Source: Stenotrophomonas maltophilia R551-3 (GTDB lineage: Bacteria; Pseudomonadota; Gammaproteobacteria; Xanthomonadales; Xanthomonadaceae). Taken from it: a stretch of 64,000 nucleotides of DNA. Each line of letters starts with the position of its first letter. Within the stretch, counting starts at the first letter, position 1. Positions 13,036 through 21,328 of this stretch are shown here, piece after piece. The notes beneath the pieces were generated by a model. The model was not told where the DNA came from. It ran no database searches and saw nothing but the letters and a program-made list of their open reading frames with translations. The DNA lies in the NCBI RefSeq assembly GCF_000020665.1, contig NC_011071.1:3276501-3340500 (forward strand), given 5' to 3'. The translations under genes were made by a program, and so were the position numbers.

Positions 13036-15879
13036 TCAGAAGCCGGTGCTGTAGCGCAATGCTGCCTGCCGCGCGCCTTCGCCACCGATGCGCTGGTCGA
13101 AGCCCAGGCTCAGACGGCCATTGCGGCCCCACCACGATTCCAGCGCCACACCGAACAGCGCACTGCCGCGTGGCGCATCCCAGCCGGCCAGCGGCGCCCA
13201 GGCATCGACGCCGACGAAACTGGCCTGCCAGTCCGCGTCGCGTGCATCCAAGCGCTGTTGCCATTCGGCATGACCACGCACGGTCCAGCGTCCCCACCCA
13301 CGTTCACCACGCAGGCCGGCCAGCACCTGACTGCGTTGCACACGGTTGGCATCACCGCGCAGGCCGAAGCCGAACCCGCCCAATTCGTTGAACGCATCGG
13401 TATCGACGCGGGTGCTGCTGGCCCCCAGATACGGCGTCAACGATGCCCCTGCGCGACCGAAGCGATAACCGCCTTCGACGCTGGCACTGCTGAAACGGCC
13501 ACCGTAGCGTGCAGACACGCCATACGCGCCAGCGCCCAGCAGCAGCTGGCGGTCCAGCGCGCGGGTGAACTGACCGCTGCCGAACTGGGCCAGTGCATAA
13601 CCACGCCCAAGGTTCCAGCCGGCATACAGCTGCGCCTGTGCCTGCCGGTCGCGGCCACGATCACCACCGAAGCTGCTGCCACCGTTGCTGCGGGTCTCGC
13701 CGAAGGCCACGCCCATCAATCCGTTGCTGCCCAGCGGCAGATCCTGGCCCGCCATCCAGCCGTGGCTGTCGGCGGTGTTGCCGGCGAAGCTGCCCTGCCC
13801 GGCCTCGCCCAGCGCGCTCTGCCAGGTGCCGCGCAGCCGCGGTGCAGCCTGCACGCGATCGAAGCGCTCGGCGATCGCGCGCCGCGACATGTCGATGCTG
13901 TCGAAGGTGGCCGACTCGGCCCTCGCGTGCGCTTGCCCGGACAGGCTCTGCAGGCTGGCGGCCAAACCTTCGCTGCCGCCGCCGGTCCTCTGCAGCGCAC
14001 CGGCCGCCGTGCCAAACGCCGATCCCTGCAGGCCAGCATTGCGGTCGAGTGCAGCGAACGCCCCTTCCAGGCGCTGCGCCGCAGCCTGTGCAGAAACACC
14101 CAGGCCAGTGGCCGCTGCACTCACGCTCACCTGTGTCAGGTTCAACCAGGCGTTGTTGCTGTCATAGCCATAGCTGCTCTGCAGCAGGCTGACACCGTCC
14201 AGGCCGCTTGATGTCGCCGGGGTGCTGAAAGTGCCGCTCAGGCTGCCCACCGCATGGATCAGATCCTGGCGGGCACCGTTCTGCGGCACGTAGCCGGTGA
14301 CAACGCCGTGCACGCGCACTCCGCCGTCGATCTTCGCATTGCCGGTGACCTGCAGGGCCTTGGCACCGAGTGCGATCATCAGCTGCGCGCCGGCTTGCTG
14401 GGTATAGTCACCCTCGATGGTGCCAGTGGTGTTGCCGGTGGTCAGGAACACGCTGCTGCCATTGATCACATTGCCGATCACGCGGGGCGTGCCGCCATTG
14501 AACTGCAGGCCGGTCGAATCCGGATCGGACTGGCCGAGGATGGTCACGTTGGAACGGATCACGCCACCGTTCTGCAGCGACAGGATGCCGCGTTCGATGC
14601 GGGTGGCACCGGTGTAGCTGTTGTTGCCGGCCAGCACCAGGGTGCCCCCGCCCTGCTTGACCAGCCCGCCGCTGCCGACGATATCGTTGCTCCACAGCGA
14701 ACCGGTCGAGGCAACATCCACATTGGCTACAACGTCACCCCAGTCGAAGCGACCTGGGCCCTTGATCGCACGACCGATGTCGAGCAGGCCGTAGCCGAAC
14801 ACCGCATCCACGCCGGGCGCGCCGATGTCCTTGGCGGTGCCCAGCAGGGTCTGCCGCACCAGGTTGTTGTCGAAGTACGGGTAGCGCTGCCAGACCAGCG
14901 CGGCGGCGCCGGAGATCAACGGAGCGGCGAACGAGGTGCCGTAGTTCCAGTAGTAGCTGCCGCCATTGGCATCGGGATAGACCGCGCTGCCCGGTGCTGC
15001 CAGGCAGTAGCGCGCTGCCTGGCCGCAGGCGTTGGCGTAGCTGGCAAGTGCACTGGGGGTGTACGGATCGACCGCGGTCGCCACCAGCCAGCCGCGCTCC
15101 AGATCGGCCGCGGGCAGTGAGCCGGCCACGCCCTTCTGGCTGGGCAGGGCGGCCAGGCTGCTCGGTTCGCTGCGGCCATCATTGCCGGCAGCGAACACCA
15201 CCAGGCCACCGTGGTTGATCACGAACGGACGGTACTCGGCAGCGACCTGCGCGGTGGTCGGCAGGTCGGTCCAGTACAGGCCGCCCCATGAGTTGTTCAT
15301 CACCTTCACGTTGTAGCTGATCAGGTCCTGGTGGACCTGGGCCACGCCCAGCGGGCCGCTGAAGGCATTGCCCTGGCCACTGCCGTCATCGGTCGGCGGC
15401 TTGTCGGAAATGATCCGTGCCGAGACGATCTGCGCACCCGGCGCGATGCCGCCCGGCCAGGAGCCCACCGCTGCGCCGGCGGCCAGGCTGGCCACCGCGG
15501 TGCCATGGCCGACCACGTCGTCAACGCCCAGATTGTTCCTGGCCGGATCGATGTAGTTGAAGTTGGCCAGCACCCGTCCATTCAGGGCCACCGCAGTGCG
15601 CTGCACGCCCGAGTCAACGATACCGATGCGCACACCCTGACCGGTCAGTCCGGCGGCCTGTGCGGCACGCGCGTTGGTGACTGCCAGATGCGCATCAAAC
15701 GTCGGCTCCTGCGGTTTGGCCGGCGGTGGCGTAGTGGGTGGGGGTGGCGTCGGCGGCGTGGGCGTGGTCGGCGGCGGATCGACGCGCACGTTGCTGCCGC
15801 CCCCGCCGCCGCCACAGGCCGTCAGCGCCATCGCCAGCGCAGTTGCCAGGACAGACCTCACCATCGTCGTGCGTTCCAT
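13036..15879 (-). CDS. S8 subtilisin-type autotransporter serine protease (lipoprotein-type)
   Basis: A 947-residue protein. The N-terminus has a lipobox LTAC (Cys 22), then G6 and a Pro/Thr-rich linker. A subtilisin domain follows with the catalytic triad Asp89 (GIVDSG), His125 (GHGTAVA) and Ser316 (GTSFAAP). Next come passenger beta repeats with an autotransporter-associated motif (VKQGGGTLVLAGNNSYTGAT) and, from about 670, a C-terminal beta-barrel ending in Phe (YSTGF). A lipid-anchored S8 autotransporter resembles Neisseria NalP in layout. The start may be ATG 15864 (MVRSVL). It is divergent from the thiolase gene. Expected location is the outer membrane, with the protease outside. Confidence 0.92.
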   Translation of the reverse strand: MERTTMVRSVLATALAMALTACGGGGGGSNVRVDPPPTTPTPPTPPPPTTPPPAKPQEPTFDAHLAVTNARAAQAAGLTGQGVRIGIVDSGVQRTAVALNGRVLANFNYIDPARNNLGVDDVVGHGTAVASLAAGAAVGSWPGGIAPGAQIVSARIISDKPPTDDGSGQGNAFSGPLGVAQVHQDLISYNVKVMNNSWGGLYWTDLPTTAQVAAEYRPFVINHGGLVVFAAGNDGRSEPSSLAALPSQKGVAGSLPAADLERGWLVATAVDPYTPSALASYANACGQAARYCLAAPGSAVYPDANGGSYYWNYGTSFAAPLISGAAALVWQRYPYFDNNLVRQTLLGTAKDIGAPGVDAVFGYGLLDIGRAIKGPGRFDWGDVVANVDVASTGSLWSNDIVGSGGLVKQGGGTLVLAGNNSYTGATRIERGILSLQNGGVIRSNVTILGQSDPDSTGLQFNGGTPRVIGNVINGSSVFLTTGNTTGTIEGDYTQQAGAQLMIALGAKALQVTGNAKIDGGVRVHGVVTGYVPQNGARQDLIHAVGSLSGTFSTPATSSGLDGVSLLQSSYGYDSNNAWLNLTQVSVSAAATGLGVSAQAAAQRLEGAFAALDRNAGLQGSAFGTAAGALQRTGGGSEGLAASLQSLSGQAHARAESATFDSIDMSRRAIAERFDRVQAAPRLRGTWQSALGEAGQGSFAGNTADSHGWMAGQDLPLGSNGLMGVAFGETRSNGGSSFGGDRGRDRQAQAQLYAGWNLGRGYALAQFGSGQFTRALDRQLLLGAGAYGVSARYGGRFSSASVEGGYRFGRAGASLTPYLGASSTRVDTDAFNELGGFGFGLRGDANRVQRSQVLAGLRGERGWGRWTVRGHAEWQQRLDARDADWQASFVGVDAWAPLAGWDAPRGSALFGVALESWWGRNGRLSLGFDQRIGGEGARQAALRYSTGF

Positions 15880-16062
15880 CGATTCCTTCCCATGAACGTT
15901 GGCCTGCCTTCATCCTGGCAGGCATGCGGCGGCGCCCAGCGGCCGCCCTCCCCGACCCTCTATACTTGGGCCGACCCCCACGCAGTCTGCCGGGAAACCG
16001 CGGCGCTTCCAACGGCCCCCGGTCTCCTTTCCGAACATTGCTTACGCATCAACGAGATTGCC

Positions 16063-17238
16063 ATGTCCAACATCGTCATCGCCGCCGCCAAGCGCACCGC
16101 CATCGGCTCCTTCCTCGGCCAGTTCACCGGCGTGCCGACACCCACCCTCGGCGCGGCCGCCATCGCCGCCGCCCTGGAACAATCGGGTGTCCCGGCCAGC
16201 GACGTTTCCGAAGTCCTGATGGGCTGCGTGCTGCCGGCCAACCTCGGCCAGGCGCCCGCCCGCCAGGCCGCGATCGCTGCCGGCATCCCGCTGTCGGTCG
16301 GTGCTACCACCCTCAACAAGGTGTGCGGCTCGGGCATGAAGACCATCATGCTCGGCCATGACCTGATCAAGGCCGGCTCGGCCCGCATCGTGGTCGCCGG
16401 CGGCATGGAGTCGATGTCCAATGCGCCGCACATGCTGCCGAACTCGCGCACGGGCAACCGCTTCGGCAACTTCCAGGCAGTCGACCACATGGCCCACGAT
16501 GGGCTGGTCAACGCCTACGACGGCAAGGCGATGGGTGAGTTCGCCGAGTGCGCCGTGGACAAGTATCAGTTCAGCCGCGAAGAGCAGGACGCCTACGCCA
16601 TCGAATCGGTCAAGCGCGCGCAGGCCGCACAGGCCAACGGCGCGTTCGCCGATGAAATCGTCGCGGTGAAGGTCGCCACCCGCAAGGGCGAGGTCGAGGT
16701 CGCCACCGACGAGCAGCCGGGCCGCTCGGACATCGCCAAGATCCCGACCCTGCGCCCGGCCTTCAAGAAGGACGGCAGCGTGACCGCCGCCAGTTCCTCC
16801 AGCATCTCCGACGGCGCTGCAGCAGTGGTCCTGCTGACCGAGGAAGATGCAGCCGCACGCGGCATCACCCCGCTGGCGCGCATCGTCGGCCACGCGACCC
16901 ATTCGCAGGAACCGGAGTGGTTCACCACCGCCCCGATCGGCGCGCTGCACACGCTGCTGGACAAGACCGGCTGGTCGCTGGACCAGGTCGACCTGTTCGA
17001 AATCAACGAGGCTTTTGCCGTGGTCGCAATGGCGCCGATGCGCGAACTGGGCATCCCGCACGACAAGCTCAACGTGAATGGCGGTGCCTGCGCTTTGGGC
17101 CATCCGATCGGTGCCTCCGGCGCACGTCTGGTGGTGACCCTGGTCAACGCCCTGCGCACGCGCGGTGGCAAGCGCGGCATTGCCACCCTGTGCATCGGCG
17201 GCGGCGAAGCAACCGCAATCGCCATCGAATTGATTTAA
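16063..17238 (+). CDS. Acetyl-CoA C-acetyltransferase (thiolase II)
   Basis: A 391-residue thiolase that condenses two acetyl-CoA to acetoacetyl-CoA, or runs in reverse. The active-site residues are visible: Cys88 in NKVCGSGMK, the His in ALGHPIGASGARL and the final Cys in LCIGGGEA. The length and SDGAAAVVL stretch fit biosynthetic-type acetyltransferases (PhaA/AtoB). No phb or mevalonate genes are adjacent, so it most likely works in fatty acid or ketogenic amino-acid catabolism. Its codon usage resembles its neighbours. Confidence 0.93.
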   Translation: MSNIVIAAAKRTAIGSFLGQFTGVPTPTLGAAAIAAALEQSGVPASDVSEVLMGCVLPANLGQAPARQAAIAAGIPLSVGATTLNKVCGSGMKTIMLGHDLIKAGSARIVVAGGMESMSNAPHMLPNSRTGNRFGNFQAVDHMAHDGLVNAYDGKAMGEFAECAVDKYQFSREEQDAYAIESVKRAQAAQANGAFADEIVAVKVATRKGEVEVATDEQPGRSDIAKIPTLRPAFKKDGSVTAASSSSISDGAAAVVLLTEEDAAARGITPLARIVGHATHSQEPEWFTTAPIGALHTLLDKTGWSLDQVDLFEINEAFAVVAMAPMRELGIPHDKLNVNGGACALGHPIGASGARLVVTLVNALRTRGGKRGIATLCIGGGEATAIAIELI

Positions 17239-17280
17239 AAAGATTTAACGATGATTTCGCAAAAATGAATGCGGGATCGC

Positions 17281-17308
17281 TTGACACCCAATCTTGGCTT
17301 GTCATCAT
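17281..17308 (+). promoter_or_regulatory. Candidate sigma-70 promoter for alanine-rich lipoprotein
   Basis: A perfect TTGACA (17281-17286) is followed after 16 bases by CATCAT (17303-17308, 4 of 6 matches to TATAAT). It lies 55 bases before the lipoprotein ATG. The spacing is acceptable; the weak -10 leaves doubt. Confidence 0.45.
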
Positions 17309-17362
17309 GTTGTCGGCGCGCAGCATGCGCGTTGCCTAATTCTAACGACGAGGATTTACACA

Positions 17363-17704
17363 ATGAGCATCAACAAGCTGCTGGTCGCGATGTCCCTGGC
17401 CCTGGCCCTGGCCGCCTGCTCGAAGCAGGAAGCTGCCCAGGACGCCGCTGCTTCGGCCAACGAAGCCGCCACCGAAGCCCAGGCTGCTGCCGACCAGGCC
17501 GCCGCTGCTGGCGCCCAGACCGCCGACGCTGCCCAGCAGGCCGCTGACACCGCCGCCACCGCTGCTGACGCTTCGGTTGACGCTGCTGCCCAGGCTGGCG
17601 CTGCTGCCACCGACGCCGCTGCCGGCGCCGCTGCTGACGCTGCCAAGGCTGCTGAAGGCACCGCTGAGAAGGCCAAGGACGCTGCTGAAGAAGCCAAGAA
17701 GTAA
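17363..17704 (+). CDS. Alanine-rich lipoprotein A
   Basis: A 113-residue protein with a lipoprotein signal (MSINKLLVAMSLALALAAC, lipobox LAAC, Cys about 19). The mature part is almost entirely Ala with regular Asp, Glu, Lys and Gln, e.g. AADQAAAAGAQTADAAQQAA. It should form one long amphipathic helix or coiled coil. AGGA (17351-17354) sits eight bases before the ATG, and a strong terminator follows. A similar lipoprotein is encoded next, so the pair looks like a tandem duplication. The composition recalls Lpp-like and LEA-like proteins, but no specific function can be assigned. Confidence 0.85.
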   Translation: MSINKLLVAMSLALALAACSKQEAAQDAAASANEAATEAQAAADQAAAAGAQTADAAQQAADTAATAADASVDAAAQAGAAATDAAAGAAADAAKAAEGTAEKAKDAAEEAKK

Positions 17705-17730
17705 TAACTTCTTTCTTCACGCTGTTCTGG

Positions 17731-17759
17731 AAAAGCCGCTGGTTCGCCAGCGGCTTTTT
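17731..17759 (+). terminator. Rho-independent terminator after lipoprotein A
   Basis: The stem AAAAGCCGCTGG / CCAGCGGCTTTTT closes a TTCG tetraloop and runs into a T-rich tail. It is a textbook intrinsic terminator. Confidence 0.93.
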
Positions 17760-17861
17760 CTTTTCCCGAATGCGCGCGACTGAGCCGCTGCATCGCGACC
17801 CCGTCTTCACAACGGCATGAATAGGCTGGCGTCCCCATCCATTGCAGTACCGGAGACCGCC

Positions 17862-18272
17862 ATGAAGATTCGTCCGATCACCACCACCCTGCTGGCCGCC
17901 TCCCTGCTGCTGGCCCTGGCCGCCTGCAAGGGCCCGGAAGCCGAACAGGCCAAGCAGGATGCACAGCAGGCCGCCGACAGCGCTGGCGCTGCCGCCCGCG
18001 ACGCCGTCGACAAGGCTGCGGCTGCCACCCGCGAAGCCGCCGACAAGACCGCCGCCGCCTCCGAGCAGGCCGCCGCCGATACCCAGCAGGCGCTGGACAA
18101 GGCAGCAGACGCTACCGCCAACGCTGCCGACAAGGCTAAGGACGCTGCAACCGACGCCGCCGCACACGCCAGCGACGCCACCGCCAACGCCGCGCAGAAG
18201 GTTGCCGACAAGGCCCGCGATGTCGCCAACGACGCGAAGAGCAACGCGGCCAAGGAAGAAGCCAAGCACTAA
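17862..18272 (+). CDS. Alanine-rich lipoprotein B
   Basis: A 136-residue paralogue of the preceding lipoprotein. The signal is MKIRPITTTLLAASLLLALAAC with lipobox LAAC. The mature chain repeats units such as AADKAKDAATDAA, AAAATREAADKTAA and AQKVADKARDVANDA, with an 11-residue-like periodicity seen in LEA group 3 and apolipoprotein-type helices. It likely forms a long amphipathic helix at the inner face of the outer membrane or in the periplasm. It has its own terminator, so expression is separate from lipoprotein A. The ATG at 17862 places the signal peptide at the N-terminus; upstream in-frame codons look non-coding. Confidence 0.85.
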   Translation: MKIRPITTTLLAASLLLALAACKGPEAEQAKQDAQQAADSAGAAARDAVDKAAAATREAADKTAAASEQAAADTQQALDKAADATANAADKAKDAATDAAAHASDATANAAQKVADKARDVANDAKSNAAKEEAKH

Positions 18273-18281
18273 CGGTTCGTT

Positions 18282-18304
18282 CGCCGGGCATGGCCCGGCG
18301 CTAC
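18282..18304 (-). repeat. GTAG-headed short palindrome (SMAG-like)
   Basis: The minus strand reads GTAGCGCCGGGCCATGCCCG. It lies nine bases past the lipoprotein B stop. A second, weaker palindrome (GCCGAGC/GCTCGGC) follows at about 18311-18328. Confidence 0.65.
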
Positions 18305-18336
18305 CGGCCAGCCGAGCATCGGCTCGGCTCCACAGG

Positions 18337-18363
18337 AAAAGCCGCGGCACTGCCGCGGCTTTT
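18337..18363 (+). terminator. Rho-independent terminator after lipoprotein B
   Basis: The stem AAAAGCCGCGGCA / TGCCGCGGCTTTT has a one-base loop centre and T-rich tail. The gap between lipoprotein B and aidB (18273-18578) holds only this, two short palindromes and long palindrome copy 3. Confidence 0.9.
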
Positions 18364-18426
18364 CTGCTTTTCGCTCTCCGCTCTTTCTGTTGATTCCGTG
18401 GTGGACGGCACGGAAACCGCCCAAGG

Positions 18427-18526
18427 ACGCGCGGGTGGGCTGCGCAGGGGTGTCCGCGGCATGGATGCCGCGGCCAAGCCCCCAAGGACGGGTTCACGGC
18501 GTCCCCTGCGCAACCCACTCGCGCGG
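18427..18526 (-). repeat. Long intergenic palindrome, copy 3
   Basis: The arms end at 18450 and resume at 18503, leaving exactly 52 nt of core in minus orientation. Arm pairing is good, with a few G-T-type and other mismatches. It sits between convergent genes (lipoprotein B and aidB), 52 bases from the aidB stop. This copy is single and its GACAG box is degenerate. Confidence 0.8.
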
Positions 18527-18578
18527 CCACCGCCGATATCAGCGCCCACCACGAGGGGGCTCCGCCGTTGGCCGCCTC

Positions 18579-20216
18579 CTACGGCAGCGCGCGCGCCAGC
18601 ATCGCCGACAGATCCAGCCCCACCGGCAGCGTCCCGAATGCCAGCCCATGCTCTCCTTCCAACCGGCTGCGCACGAACGCCTCCGCCATCGGGCTGTGCG
18701 CACGCAGCAGCAATGCCGCCTGCAGCAGCAGCGCAGTGCGCTCGCAGAACAGCCGCGCCTGCGACTCGTCCGGCGGCGCCGCCGCTGCCCAGCGCTGCAA
18801 TGCAGCTGCATAGCGCGCATCCCGGTCGGCCACCGACGCCAGTTCCGTGCGCAGTGCCTCCAGCGCCTCCGGCTCACGCGCCAGCGCGCGCAGTACGTCC
18901 AGGCACTGGATGTTGCCGCTGCCCTCCCAGATCGAATTCAACGGTGCCTGCCGGTACAAGCGCGGCAGCATCGACTCTTCCACATAGCCCGCGCCACCCA
19001 GGCATTCCTGCGCCTCGTTGACGAAGCCCGCCGCACGCTTGCAGACCCAGTACTTGCCCAGCGCCGTACCCACCCGCGCCAGCGCCGCCTCATTGGCGTC
19101 CACACCGGCACGGTCCACTGCACGCGCGATGCGCATCGACAGCACCGTGGCCGCCTCCGACTCCAGCGCCAGGTCGGCCAGCACGTTGGCCATCAGCGGG
19201 TGCTCCACCAGCAGCTTGCCGAACGTGCGCCGATGGCGTGCATGGTGCAGCGCCTGCGACAAGGCCATGCGCATCTCCGCCGCCGCGCCCAGCATGCAGT
19301 CCAGGCGGGTCATCATCACCATGCCGATGATGGTGGCCACGCCGCGCCCCTCCTCGCCCACGCGCCATGCCTGCGCACCGCAGAACTCGACCTCGCTGGA
19401 CGCGTTGGCCCAGTCACCGAGCTTGTCCTTCAGCCGCATCAACCGGAACGCATTGCGGTCGCCATCGGCCAGCCGGCGCGGCATCAGCAGGCAGGTCAAT
19501 CCCCCCGGTGCCTGTGCCAGCACCAGAAAGCCATCGCACATCGGTGCCGAAAAGAACCACTTGTGGCCAACCAGCCGGTAACGCTCGCCATCAATCGGTT
19601 CGGCCCGCGTGCTGTTGGCACGGACATCCGAACCACCCTGCTTCTCGGTCATGCCCATGCCAAGGGTGATGCCGGCCTTGTCCGTTGCCGGTACATCGCG
19701 CGGGTCGTAGACCGGCGCGGCAGCCTTGCGCGCCCACTCGGCCAGGTGCGGCTGCGACTGCAGCACCGCCACCGCTGCGTGGGTCATGGTCAGTGGGCAA
19801 CTGGTGCCGGCCTCGGCCTGGTGGTGCAGGTAGCTCAGCGCCGCCCGCGCGACATGTGCGCCGGGCTGTGGCTCGTGCCAGGACAATCCAGCAACGCCGT
19901 GCGACTTCGCCGTACCCATCAGCTGGTGATAGGCCGGATGGAACTCCACCGTATCGATGCGGTGGCCCTGCGCATCGTGCGTGCGCAGGCGCGGGCGATC
20001 GCGGTTGGCATCGAAGCCGAGCCGGTACAGCTCATCACCGGCCAGCGCGCCGTACACCGCCAACCGCGGCGCGAAGCTGCCGGCGCCTTCGCGTTGCACC
20101 GCCTCCATCAACGCCACATCATCGGTCCACAGCTGGCGGCCGGCAAACGGGGGTGGCTGGTTGAGCACCACATGGGTTTCGAAGGGCGCATTGCTGCTGA
20201 AGCTCGGTCCACTCAT
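18579..20216 (-). CDS. aidB: AidB-like acyl-CoA dehydrogenase (DNA alkylation response)
   Basis: A 545-residue flavoprotein of the acyl-CoA dehydrogenase superfamily. Long stretches match E. coli AidB as I recall it: LGMGMTEKQGGSDVRANSTRA, YRLVGHKWFFSAPMCD, RLKDKLGDWANASSEVEF and APLNSIWEGSGNIQCLDVLR. AidB is induced by alkylating agents and binds FAD and DNA; its exact enzymatic role is debated. The start may be ATG 20225 (MDRMSG) or ATG 20216 (MSGPSF). It is divergent from the ligase-associated repair cluster across only 113 bp, which suggests a shared damage-response context. Confidence 0.92.
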   Translation of the reverse strand: MSGPSFSSNAPFETHVVLNQPPPFAGRQLWTDDVALMEAVQREGAGSFAPRLAVYGALAGDELYRLGFDANRDRPRLRTHDAQGHRIDTVEFHPAYHQLMGTAKSHGVAGLSWHEPQPGAHVARAALSYLHHQAEAGTSCPLTMTHAAVAVLQSQPHLAEWARKAAAPVYDPRDVPATDKAGITLGMGMTEKQGGSDVRANSTRAEPIDGERYRLVGHKWFFSAPMCDGFLVLAQAPGGLTCLLMPRRLADGDRNAFRLMRLKDKLGDWANASSEVEFCGAQAWRVGEEGRGVATIIGMVMMTRLDCMLGAAAEMRMALSQALHHARHRRTFGKLLVEHPLMANVLADLALESEAATVLSMRIARAVDRAGVDANEAALARVGTALGKYWVCKRAAGFVNEAQECLGGAGYVEESMLPRLYRQAPLNSIWEGSGNIQCLDVLRALAREPEALEALRTELASVADRDARYAAALQRWAAAAPPDESQARLFCERTALLLQAALLLRAHSPMAEAFVRSRLEGEHGLAFGTLPVGLDLSAMLARALP

Positions 20217-20329
20217 CCGGTCCATCCTGGCGGCAAGAAGTGTGCGTCCCGATTGTGCCGCATCGCCCGCCAAGCCCGCGTTCAGGCCGATTCTCACCCC
20301 GTGCACGAAGCGCGCGCCACAGTGATCGC

Positions 20330-21328
20330 ATGGCAGGCAACGACGATCTGGTGGTACTGCGCCCGGAAGGGCTGTACTGCGCCGCGGGTGATTTCCATAT
20401 CGATCCCTGGCGGCCGGTGCCGCGCGCGGTCATCACCCATGGCCATGGCGACCACGCCCGCCCGGGCATGGGCGAATACCACTGCAGCAAAGGCAGCCTG
20501 CCGATCCTGCGCTGGCGGCTCGGTGATGTGCCGGTGCAGGCGCATGCCGAAGGTCTGCCCTTCCAGCTCGGCCGGGTGCAGGTGTCGCTGCATCCGGCCG
20601 GCCATGTACTCGGTTCGTCGCAGGTGCGCATCGATGACGGCGAGCAGGTCTGGGTAGCCTCCGGCGATTACAAGCGCCAGCCTGATCCCACCTGCACGCC
20701 GTTCGAAGTGGTGCCCTGCGATACCTTCATCACCGAGGCCACCTTTGCCTTGCCGATCTACCGCTGGCCGGACACCCCCGCAGTCGCTGCAGAGATCGTC
20801 GCCTGGCGCCGCGAATGCGAGCAGCGCGGCGAGGCCGCGATCCTGCTCTGCTATGCCCTGGGCAAGGCGCAGCGGGTGCTGGCTGAACTGCTGCCGCTGG
20901 ATGATCGCCCGGCCTGGCTGCACGGCGCCATCGCCAATGGCGTGGCGGTCTACCGGCAGGCCGGCGTACCGATGCTGGAGACGCTCGCCGTGGCCGAACA
21001 GGGCCGCCAGCCGGACGCGGCGGGCCAGTTGATCCTCGCCCCACCCTCGGCCGCGGGCACACCATGGATGCGCCGCTTCGGCCGCCACCAGCTGGGTTTC
21101 GCCTCGGGCTGGATGCAACTGCGCGGCAACCGCCGCCGCCGCAATGTCGATCGCGGTTTCGTCATTTCCGACCACGCCGATTGGCCCGCACTGCTGCAGA
21201 CCATCGAACAGACCGGCGCGCAGCGGGTAATCGCCACCCACGGCAATACCGATGCATTGATCCCCTACCTGCGCGAGCGCGGTGTGGCTGCCGAAGCCTT
21301 CCGTACCGATTTCGGGAGCGAGGAATGA
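20330..21328 (+). CDS. Ligase-associated DNA exonuclease (MBL fold)
   Basis: A 332-residue metallo-beta-lactamase-fold nuclease of the CPSF/SNM1-like type. The metal site HGHGDH is at 37-42, and further ligands are likely in HPAGHVLGSSQV, SGDYK and ISDHADW. It is the first gene of the conserved bacterial cluster exonuclease-ligase-helicase-PdeM, and is probably a 5' or end-processing nuclease for that repair set. Its TGA overlaps the ligase ATG (ATGA, 21325-21328), so the two are translationally coupled. Confidence 0.92.
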   Translation: MAGNDDLVVLRPEGLYCAAGDFHIDPWRPVPRAVITHGHGDHARPGMGEYHCSKGSLPILRWRLGDVPVQAHAEGLPFQLGRVQVSLHPAGHVLGSSQVRIDDGEQVWVASGDYKRQPDPTCTPFEVVPCDTFITEATFALPIYRWPDTPAVAAEIVAWRRECEQRGEAAILLCYALGKAQRVLAELLPLDDRPAWLHGAIANGVAVYRQAGVPMLETLAVAEQGRQPDAAGQLILAPPSAAGTPWMRRFGRHQLGFASGWMQLRGNRRRRNVDRGFVISDHADWPALLQTIEQTGAQRVIATHGNTDALIPYLRERGVAAEAFRTDFGSEE

